From Neisseria animalis (GTDB taxonomy: Bacteria > Pseudomonadota > Gammaproteobacteria > Burkholderiales > Neisseriaceae), in assembly GCF_900636515.1 (NCBI RefSeq), contig NZ_LR134287.1, positions 682,001-746,000 of the forward strand: 64,000 nt of DNA, given 5' to 3'. The notes below the pieces were generated by a model. The model ran no database searches. It had not been told where the DNA came from and saw nothing but the letters and a program-made list of their open reading frames with translations. Positions 27,337 to 34,465 of the stretch are shown one piece after another. The number at the start of each line of letters is the position of its first letter. Within the stretch, counting starts at the first letter, position 1. The position numbers were made by a program, and so were the translations under genes.

Positions 27337-27580
27337 TTTGTTGCGGCGCTTGGGGGGAATAACCGGCAATTTACAGACGGCATTTTGCAGACGGCATTGC
27401 CGGCAGGTTTGTGCAGCTTGCAATGCGGCGGCGGGTTTAAGTTTAATCGTTGTTTGATACAGAGTGATACGGTATCGCTGTGTCTTGTTCGGGGTGGGGT
27501 GGCTTAAGTTGTTCACTGTTGAAGCAGCAGCTCTGCCGGCCTGTATGTTTGCAATGTTTGTTATGCGGTTGTTTTGTTTT

Positions 27581-27687
27581 TATAGTCTTTTAAAATAAGA
27601 ATGATACTGCGTTGCTTTGCCTTGTCGTACTATTTGTACTGTCTGCGGCTTCGCTGTCTTGTCTCATTCTCATTTTATTCGACTATA
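27581..27687 (+). repeat. Correia-like 107-bp element, copy 4
   Basis: A variant copy with TATAGTCTTTTAAAATAAGA at the left end. The core differs at a few bases (CTTGTCGTACTATTTGTAC). It is intergenic upstream of the MFS gene. Confidence 0.93.
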
Positions 27688-27974
27688 TTTTATTCGGCTG
27701 TATGTATCCGCCCGAACCATCAGACAGGCGCTTGGCATGGCGGCTGCGGCTGCGTGCGGGAAAGTTGGTTTCCGCACATTGCTGCCGGATTGGGGTTTGC
27801 GTTTGGACGGCAGAACACATCGCTAGGGCGGTTGAATGAATATAATTCATATAAAGGGGAAAATTTCGCGTTTGCAAGGTAATGATGCTGCCGTTATAGT
27901 CCGAACTTAATCTGAATAAGGCGGTACGGTTTGTACGAATGCCGTCTGCAAATAGAAAAATAAAAGGTTTAGTA

Positions 27975-29273
27975 ATGGATTTACGACAAAAAATTGCCGA
28001 TAACCCGATGAGCGGTTATCAATGGTTGGTGGTTGCTTTGGCGGTGCTGCTGAATATGCTGGACGGTTTCGATGTGTTGGCGGTGGCGTTTACGGCAAAA
28101 AGTATTCAAACCGAATTGGGTTTGGACGGTACGCACATCGGTACGCTGATGAGCGCGGGCTTGCTGGGCATGACGGTAGGATCGGTATTTCTTGCGCCGC
28201 TGGCCGACCGTTTCGGCCGCCGTCCGCTGCTGATTGTTTCGACCGCATTGTCCGCATTGGGTATGCTGATGACTTATTTTGCTCAAACGGTGGAAGGCAT
28301 TGCTTTATGGCGTGTGGTAACCGGTTTGGGCGTGGGCGGTATCCTGCCGTGTACCAATGTGATTGTCAGCGAGTATTCCAATAAAAAATGGCGCGGTTTG
28401 GCGATTGCTATTTACGCTTCCGGATTCGGTATTGGTGCGATGTTGGGCGGTATGTCGGCTGTTGTACTGCAAGACAGTTACGGCTGGCGTTCCGTATTCC
28501 TGATTGGTGCGGTGCTGACCTTGGCCGCGGTACTCGTATTGATGGCGCTGCTGCCCGAATCGGTCGAATATCTGTTGGGCAAACGCTCTGCCGAAGCGAA
28601 AAAACAACTGGATAAAATCGTTGCCAAAATGGGCTTGAGCGGCGACTGGACATTCCCTGATGCAGCAGAGCAGGTAAAAAAAGCCAAAGTATCGGCCTTG
28701 CGCCTGTTCGAGCCTTCTTATATTAAAACCACATTGTTGATTTGGCTGGCGTTTATTACCGTGATGGCGGCATATTACTTTATCAGCTCGTGGACACCTG
28801 CGTTGCTGGAGGCGGCCGGTATGGCGAAAACACAAAGCCAAACCGTCGGCATGGCGATTTCTATCGGTGGGGCAATCGGTTCGCTGGTGTTCGGTGTGTT
28901 GGTCAGCCGCTGGACGCCGCGTACGGTGCTGATTGCCTTCGCATTGGCGGCGGCCGGTTCGGTATTTGCCTTCCTTTCCGCAGGCTCTTTGGCATTGGCG
29001 CTGGTATTCGCCGTGGTATTGGGTGCATTGATGAACGGCTGTATCGCCGGTTTGTACACCATTAATCCGACTCTGTACGCGGCGGATTTCCGCAATACCG
29101 GCGTAGGCGTAACCATCGGCGTGGGGCGTTTGGGTTCGATTTTGTCGCCCATGATTGCGGGCGGTCTGTTGGATGCGGGTTGGGCAAAAGACGATTTATA
29201 TGGTGGTGCGGCTTTGGTGATCGCGCTTGCTGCAATCGCTATTTTCTTTCTCAAACCTCGCATACAGCATTAA
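27975..29273 (+). CDS. MFS transporter, aromatic acid:H+ symporter type
   Basis: The protein has 432 residues and 12 predicted helices. The N-terminal LNMLDGFDVLAVAF has the DGFD motif of the aromatic acid:H+ symporter family (BenK, PcaK, MhpT); the loop motif is LADRFGRRPLL. Likely substrates are aromatic or related organic acids, but no catabolic genes are next to it. The ATG at 27975 follows AAAAGG; the longer frame starts in a DUS. It ends with a DUS terminator. Confidence 0.88.
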   Translation: MDLRQKIADNPMSGYQWLVVALAVLLNMLDGFDVLAVAFTAKSIQTELGLDGTHIGTLMSAGLLGMTVGSVFLAPLADRFGRRPLLIVSTALSALGMLMTYFAQTVEGIALWRVVTGLGVGGILPCTNVIVSEYSNKKWRGLAIAIYASGFGIGAMLGGMSAVVLQDSYGWRSVFLIGAVLTLAAVLVLMALLPESVEYLLGKRSAEAKKQLDKIVAKMGLSGDWTFPDAAEQVKKAKVSALRLFEPSYIKTTLLIWLAFITVMAAYYFISSWTPALLEAAGMAKTQSQTVGMAISIGGAIGSLVFGVLVSRWTPRTVLIAFALAAAGSVFAFLSAGSLALALVFAVVLGALMNGCIAGLYTINPTLYAADFRNTGVGVTIGVGRLGSILSPMIAGGLLDAGWAKDDLYGGAALVIALAAIAIFFLKPRIQH

Positions 29274-29286
29274 TTGATGCCTTAAA

Positions 29287-29330
29287 AGCCGTCTGCAAAT
29301 CATTGAATCCGATTTGCAGACGGCTTTTTG
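29287..29330 (+). terminator. DUS-pair terminator after the MFS gene
   Basis: AAGCCGTCTGCAAATC and GATTTGCAGACGGCTTTTTG form a stem with a T run, 14 bp after the stop. Confidence 0.8.
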
Positions 29331-29566
29331 TATTTAAATTTCACATCAGGCCGTCTGTAAAAAGAGCGCGGGCAGACGGCGTATTTACAGACGGCCTTAA
29401 CAGGTTTTTTGATAATGTTGCGGTGAATCAAACTTCTAGACAAACATCGGTATGTCCCGCTTGTCAGCAGGAAGGTTTTAAAACATAATATCCGTTGATA
29501 CAAAATTTAAATATTATTACAAACCGCGCGCCGCAATCCCAAGCCGCAGTTTGAAAAGGAAAGACC

Positions 29567-30448
29567 ATGAAAGTAACCAGTTTCGGCGAAGTGTTGTGGG
29601 ACGATTTTCCCGAGGGCAAAGTATTGGGCGGTGCGCCGTTGAACGTCATCGTCAGAATGCAGTCGCTCGGTGCGGATGCCAGTATGATCAGCCGTTACGG
29701 AAATGACGAAGACGGTCGCGAATTATTACGCAGAGTAGCGGAAAAAAACATCAAAACCGACTTGATGCAGCAATGCGGCGAATGCCCGACCAGTCTGGTT
29801 AAAGTTTCTTTGGATAAAAACGGCAGCGCCTCCTACGACATCGTGTACCCTTGTGCATGGGACAGAATCCGCTTGCAGGAGGAAGCCGTCCGCCGCGTTG
29901 CCGAATCAGATGCCTTTATTTTCGGCAGCTTGGCCACGCGCGACGAAATCTCACGCAATACCCTCGATCAGTTGCTCGAACACGCCAAATTCAAAATCTT
30001 CGATGTCAACCTGCGTAAACCGTATTACGACACCACCCGTCTGCTCGAGACCATGAAAAAAGCCGACATGATGAAGCTGAACGACGATGAGCTGTACGAG
30101 CTTGCCGAAGCATACGGCTCTCCGTACCATTCCATCGAACAGAATATCGAATTTATGGTTCGGCTTACTGGTGTCAAAATCCTGTGCATTACCCTCGGCA
30201 GCCACGGAGCGGCGCTTTATAAGGACGGCAAAATCTACCGCCACAGCGGATTCCGCGTAAAAGTGGCCGATACCGTCGGCTCGGGAGACAGCTTCCTCGG
30301 CGGCTTGAGCTACAAACTGCTGGATAACGCCGATCCCCAAGAAGCCGTTACTTTTGCCTGCGCCCTCGGCGCACTCGTTGCTTCGCGCCACGGTGCAACA
30401 CCGGAAATTTCGCTTCAGGAAATCGAAAACTTTATGAATCCGGTGTAA
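29567..30448 (+). CDS. PfkB-family carbohydrate kinase (fructokinase-like)
   Basis: The protein has 293 residues. It phosphorylates a sugar such as fructose. It has the N-terminal GEVLWDDFPEGKVLGGAPLNVIVRMQ substrate lid and the ATP/anion-hole signature DTVGSGDSFLGGLSYKL near the C-terminus with catalytic Asp in GSGDSF. It resembles bacterial fructokinases, but the substrate is inferred. It has AAAGGAAAG before ATG as a clear ribosome-binding site. Confidence 0.88.
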   Translation: MKVTSFGEVLWDDFPEGKVLGGAPLNVIVRMQSLGADASMISRYGNDEDGRELLRRVAEKNIKTDLMQQCGECPTSLVKVSLDKNGSASYDIVYPCAWDRIRLQEEAVRRVAESDAFIFGSLATRDEISRNTLDQLLEHAKFKIFDVNLRKPYYDTTRLLETMKKADMMKLNDDELYELAEAYGSPYHSIEQNIEFMVRLTGVKILCITLGSHGAALYKDGKIYRHSGFRVKVADTVGSGDSFLGGLSYKLLDNADPQEAVTFACALGALVASRHGATPEISLQEIENFMNPV

Positions 30449-30479
30449 TCATTCGGATAGTCCAGTACATGACAGATAA

Positions 30480-30522
30480 AAAGGCCGTCTGCAAAATGCC
30501 GATTTTGCAGACGGCTTTTTGA
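30480..30522 (+). terminator. DUS-pair terminator after the PfkB kinase
   Basis: AAGGCCGTCTGCAAAATGCC and GATTTTGCAGACGGCTTTTTG form a strong stem with T run. Confidence 0.8.
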
Positions 30523-30593
30523 TTAATCATTCATTATGTTGTTCGGGTACAACGTTGAAAACAGCCATCTGGCTATTTGTACGGGCGGATATA

Positions 30594-30700
30594 TATAGTC
30601 ATTTAAAATAAGAATGATACAGCGTTGCTTTGCCTTGCCGTACTATGTGTACTGTCTGCGATTTCGCTGCCTTGTCTCATTCTTATTTTATTCGACTATA
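30594..30700 (+). repeat. Correia-like 107-bp element, copy 5
   Basis: Complete copy; one core difference (GCGATTTCGCTG instead of GCGGCTTCGCTG). It marks the left edge of the AT-richer Slam island. Confidence 0.94.
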
Positions 30701-30785
30701 GTTGTTAAAAATAAGAATGCAATGGGGTTTCAGCATCTTCCTAGGGATACAGCTTATTGCTTCGGTCTGATTTTGTCAGATGATA

Positions 30786-32221
30786 TTACAACTGTTTTTC
30801 TACACTGATAAACCATTGCAGATTTTTTCGTGAATAAAAACCGCTCATGTTACTGTTGATTTTTTGATAGCGCACATTAAGTTGCGGCATGAAACCATGC
30901 CAAGTAAATTTATGGTGCCACAAAGAAGTATTTATTTGATATTCATGGTCTTTTCGGTTGAAATGGTAAACCAGTGATCCCGGGGCATCAAAGGTGCGGC
31001 GCGCGTAGCTCAAGTTGGCACGCATACCTAAACCGTTTGGAAAGGTTTTGATGGTTCCCAGATGAACACTTTTACGTATTGAGGACTGTTCGGTTTCTTC
31101 GGCCAATTCGTGATTCCAGCCGGTTCCGACATAGGATAGCCATCGAGGAGAGACAGTATGAAATAATGTGGTTTGGAAATGCGGAGTTCGACTGTTGTAA
31201 CGGCTGGCAATGTGTTCGTCATGGTAAGTTTTCCAATACTGTCCGCTGCTCAGCATGAGGCGGAAATTATTGTTGAAACGATGGCTATAGGAGACATTTG
31301 TACCAATGACACGGTTGTAGCGGCTGCCGCCCAACCAGTTTTGTTCGGCAAAAGGTGTTACCCTCCAAGCATATCGGCTGTTTTGAAATTTATAACCGGC
31401 AGAGAGCTTGATGGTTTGTTCATTATATTCCTGATTATCCCAGTAATGTACGCCGTTGCCGCCAACCTCTAAATGGGCAAAGTGGTTACCGTTAAGGTTT
31501 TTTTCGCCAGAAACACTTAAGCCGTATCGGATTCCGTGTGCACTTTGTGGTAGGCTGTCGGCAGTTTTTTGCCAAGTTTTTCCATTGATTTCAATGGTTC
31601 GTGCCTCTGTTGCATTGTTTACATTGCCTGTTGTTTTATATTGTAACGAATATCAGGTTGCCAATTTTGGGCAGTATTTATGGAATTTATATATTGCTCG
31701 GTAATCTTCTGCATATGGGAAGGCAAAAGGGGGAGAATATGCTGAAATTCTTCATTTGCTTCGATATATTGTTTATTCTCAAACAGCATTACCGCTAAAT
31801 CAAAACGTGGATAAAGTAATTTTGGATATTTTTTTAAGATGTTCCGATACAAGGCAATGGCTTCATCGTGGCGCAGTTGTGAACGGTACAATGCGCCCAA
31901 TGCGTATTGGTAAAGGATTTCATCATGATTGGGTAATAAGGCGTAATGCTCCAGTAATAAAGGTAATGCTTGCCAATTTTTATCAATAATCGCTTGATTA
32001 ACTTTAGTTTCTAAAATATTACCGTGAATGATTTTGTTTGAGGGATATAGAGTTTCGTTGGGGCGGTAATTATTGGATAAAGGGTTGGCCGGTAAAATTT
32101 CGGAAGATGGCGTATCAAAAAATACCGGCGTGGGAACATGTAATACTTCAGGCTCAACATCGGCATAAACGGCAGTAGAGAATATGCAGGACAAAAGAAA
32201 AATTGGACAGCGATACATCAT
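30786..32221 (-). pseudogene. Surface lipoprotein assembly modifier (Slam), one frameshift
   Basis: Slam proteins are outer-membrane barrels that move TbpB-type lipoproteins to the cell surface. The first 200 codons (32221-31619) give a signal peptide and TPR-like domain (LLPNHDEILYQYALGALYRSQLRHDEAIALYRNILKKYP). The remaining barrel (DUF560 type: GLSVSGEKN, GSRYNRVIGTNVSYSHRF, ending WFISVEKQL) lies in another frame that is open up to the break. Adding one A to the A4 tract (T4 at 31634-31637 on +) restores a protein of about 478 residues, normal for Slam. It follows its probable client gene. It could be a pseudogene or a sequence error. Confidence 0.82.
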
Positions 32222-32250
32222 GATGTATTTCCAAGTAGAGTAAAAAATTT

Positions 32251-32293
32251 GGTTATTCGGAATAAGAACGATATGGCGTTACTGTGCTTTGTT
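32251..32293 (+). repeat. Correia-like fragment next to copy 6
   Basis: TTATTCGGAATAAGAACGATATGGCGTTACTGTGCTTTG parallels the left arm and core start of the element that begins at 32300. It is an eroded partial copy. Confidence 0.4.
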
Positions 32294-32299
32294 TGATGA

Positions 32300-32406
32300 T
32301 ATAGTCATTTAAAATAAGAATGATACAGCGTTGCTTTGCCTTGCCGTACTATGTGTACTGTCTGCGGCTTCGCTGCCTTGTCTCATTCTTATTTTATTCG
32401 ACTATA
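32300..32406 (+). repeat. Correia-like 107-bp element, copy 6
   Basis: Complete copy lying between the lipoprotein gene and the Slam gene, so it would be part of their shared transcript if they are co-transcribed. Confidence 0.95.
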
Positions 32407-32407
32407 A

Positions 32408-32447
32408 AAGCCGTCTGAAAAACAAATGTTTGTTTCTAGACGGCTTG
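32408..32447 (-). terminator. DUS hairpin after the AAAEK lipoprotein
   Basis: AAGCCGTCTGAAAAACAAA pairs with TTTGTTTCTAGACGGCTT, about 20 bp past the lipoprotein stop. It could reduce read-through to the Slam gene. Confidence 0.55.
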
Positions 32448-32465
32448 TTTTCAGATAGAGAAAGG

Positions 32466-33839
32466 TTATTGGATTTCACCACGTTTGCCGCCAAAGCCGG
32501 CAATACCTTCATGGTTTTGGTTTTGTCGATATTCTTCTTTGGAAACATCATACAATACGCCGGCAACTTCTTCGGCGTTAGGGCCGTATAAGCCGATGAA
32601 GTAGCTGCCGGGTTTTCCGTTGATATCAGCATCTGCGTGGATGAGCGTTTTGTTTAATGTTTCCAGAGAGCCTTCTTTCAAAATAATATTGCCCAGTTGC
32701 AATCCGGTGATGCTGCCGTTGCCGCTGCGGTTGTTGAAATCAATGGTGTAGGACATTAGACCTTGTGAGTTCTTATCAAAGGCAGCACCTTCGTAAACAG
32801 CACGTCCTTGTGTCGGAATGGCATTTTGGGCGGTTGCTAAACCACGAATATCATCAAATGCAATGACAAATTCATTTGATTCGTTTTTAACAGTATTGTT
32901 TTCCATTGCAACAGAATTTACCCAACCTGTTACGATTGAATAAGGCATTGAGTAGGCTTTTCGGATTTGATGTATGTAAGTATGCTCTTTTGTTGCTTCA
33001 TCATATATTTCTAAAACATTTTCATGAAAGCCTGGTTCAATAACATACTCGCCAGAAAGAATTTCTTTTCCGTCTACATAGAATCGGGTATTTTTAGATG
33101 GAGGCTCCATTCCCAAGTCCTTGAAGAAAGCGGAGATTTCTTGCGAGGCATCTAAATTCCTGGTTTTACTTTCAAGCACCGTGTCGCGGTATTCTTCAGG
33201 TACTTCCTGTAAGGCTGTGGCGATACGTATATCATCATTGATTTTAATTTTTTCAGCGGCAGCTTTCTCAGCGGCAGCTTTCTCAGCGGCAGCTTTCTCA
33301 GCGGCAGCTTTCTCAGCGGCAGCTTTCTCAGCGGCAGCTTTCTCAGCGGCAGCTTTCTCAGCGGCAGCTTTCTCAGCGGCAGCTTTCTCAGCGGCAGCTT
33401 TCTCAGCGGCAGCTTTCTCAGCGGCAGCTTTCTCAGCGGCAGCTTTCTCAGCGGCAGCTTTCTCAGCGGCAGCTTTCTCAGCAGCGGCTTTCTCAGCAGC
33501 GGCTTTCTCAGCAGCGGCTTTCTCAGCGGCAGCTTTCTCAGCGGCAGCTTTCTCAGCGGCAGCTTTCTCAGCGGCAGCTTTCTCAGCGGCAGCTTTCTCA
33601 GCGGCAGCTTTCTCAGCGGCAGCTTTCTCAGCGGCAGCTTTCTCAGCAGCGGCTTTCTCAGCAGCGGCTTTCTCAGCGGCAGCTTTTTCAGCAGCAGCTT
33701 TTTCGGTGGTGGTTTTTTGTATTGCTGTTTGTGTATTTGTTGAAATAGATGCAGGATTACTATTATTACTGCTACAAGCGGTTAGGCTAAGTGCAATAAT
33801 GGTTAGAGCACTAATTTTCTGCAATGGATGTAGAGACAT
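32466..33839 (-). CDS. Slam-dependent surface lipoprotein with an AAAEK repeat stalk
   Basis: The protein has 457 residues. It has signal MSLHPLQKISALTIIALSLTAC with lipidation Cys after LTA, a short Ser/Asn linker, 30 tandem AAAEK pentapeptides (a long charged alpha-helix), a central domain (RIATALQEVPEEYRDTVLES.. DGKEILSGEYVIEPGFHENV), and a C-terminal TbpB-like barrel ending in GIAGFGGKRGEIQ; FGGKR/FGAKR endings are typical of this fold. The ATG at 33839 follows AAAGGAAAT and is preferred to 33878. The Slam gene downstream supports surface display. The ligand is unknown. Confidence 0.85.
   Translation of the reverse strand: MSLHPLQKISALTIIALSLTACSSNNSNPASISTNTQTAIQKTTTEKAAAEKAAAEKAAAEKAAAEKAAAEKAAAEKAAAEKAAAEKAAAEKAAAEKAAAEKAAAEKAAAEKAAAEKAAAEKAAAEKAAAEKAAAEKAAAEKAAAEKAAAEKAAAEKAAAEKAAAEKAAAEKAAAEKAAAEKAAAEKAAAEKAAAEKIKINDDIRIATALQEVPEEYRDTVLESKTRNLDASQEISAFFKDLGMEPPSKNTRFYVDGKEILSGEYVIEPGFHENVLEIYDEATKEHTYIHQIRKAYSMPYSIVTGWVNSVAMENNTVKNESNEFVIAFDDIRGLATAQNAIPTQGRAVYEGAAFDKNSQGLMSYTIDFNNRSGNGSITGLQLGNIILKEGSLETLNKTLIHADADINGKPGSYFIGLYGPNAEEVAGVLYDVSKEEYRQNQNHEGIAGFGGKRGEIQ
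33256..33705 (-). repeat. 30 x 15-bp coding tandem repeat
   Basis: The unit is GCGGCAGCTTTCTCA on the + strand (AAAEK on the coding strand). A variant unit GCAGCGGCTTTCTCA occurs in blocks (three at 33481-33525, two at 33646-33675), and the outermost units on the right are more diverged, the usual pattern of block duplication. Changes in unit number stay in frame and alter stalk length. Confidence 0.95.
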
Positions 33840-33883
33840 GACATTTCCTTTATTTGCTTTGTTTTGAAACATATCCAATTTGT

Positions 33884-33944
33884 ATTATTAACTGTTTGCT
33901 TGTTTTTATCAAGTAAATGGTTTTTATAATAAACTGTTTTGTTG
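33884..33944 (+). promoter_or_regulatory. Divergent promoter with paired operator-like repeats
   Basis: ATTATTAACTGTTTGCTTG (33884-33902) and ATAATAAACTGTTTTGTTG (33926-33944) match at 15 of 19 positions, 42 bp apart start to start, four helical turns. TATAAT at 33925-33930 with TTGTTT at 33900-33905 is a possible promoter for the XRE gene; the second repeat overlaps its -10. Confidence 0.5.
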
Positions 33945-33978
33945 CTAAATAAAAACAGGGTTTCGCCATAATCGGTTT

Positions 33979-34338
33979 ATGCATACCGAACAAGAAAAAA
34001 CCGATTTCAGCTTAAGGCTGCGGACGGCATTACAGTTGGCGGGGTTGGCTTCTCTTTCAAACGCTAATCTTGCCAACCGCTTTAATTTGAGACATCCCAA
34101 TCAACCTGTCAGTACACAAGCAGTTCATTATTGGTTGGTCGGACGGTCTATTCCTACACAGGATAAGATTGAAACTTTGGCAAAGTGGTTGAACACCAGT
34201 GCGGATTGGCTGCGCTATGGGCGGGTAGATACGGGAGAAATGCGGATTACAGATGAAGAAATGTTGCTGCTGAAGTCTTTTCGCCAACTTTCTCCTGTGA
34301 AAAGGCAGGCATTGATGGTCTTGTTAAAACAAGAGTAG
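33979..34338 (+). CDS. XRE-type helix-turn-helix regulator
   Basis: The protein has 119 residues. An N-terminal HTH (LANRFNLRHPNQPVSTQAVHYWLVGRSIPTQDKIETLAKWLNTSADWLRYG) of the Cro/CI type is followed by a short helical C-terminus (LLLKSFRQLSPVKRQALMVLLKQE). It is divergent from the lipoprotein gene across 139 bp holding two operator-like repeats, so it may control itself and the lipoprotein-Slam pair. Targets are inferred only. Confidence 0.8.
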   Translation: MHTEQEKTDFSLRLRTALQLAGLASLSNANLANRFNLRHPNQPVSTQAVHYWLVGRSIPTQDKIETLAKWLNTSADWLRYGRVDTGEMRITDEEMLLLKSFRQLSPVKRQALMVLLKQE

Positions 34339-34404
34339 GATTGATAAATTAATTAATGATTTGATTTGATTTGATTGTATTTTATACGTTTGTAAGTATA
34401 TAAA

Positions 34405-34446
34405 AAGGCCGTCTGCAAAATGCCGATTTTGCAGACGGCCTTTTTA
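34405..34446. terminator. Bidirectional DUS-pair terminator between the XRE gene and ftsK
   Basis: AAAAAGGCCGTCTGCAAAAT faces ATTTTGCAGACGGCCTTTTT, with T runs in both directions; it serves both convergent genes. Confidence 0.85.
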
Positions 34447-34465
34447 TATGCTGTTCTCGAAAGGA

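Noticed and set aside
33256..33705. Possible CRISPR array
   Set aside because: Units are contiguous 15-bp repeats without spacers and are part of a coding frame.
33121..33867. Antisense ORF of 248 codons with SAAAF repeats
   Set aside because: It is the reverse strand of the AAAEK repeat; no start signal or domain.
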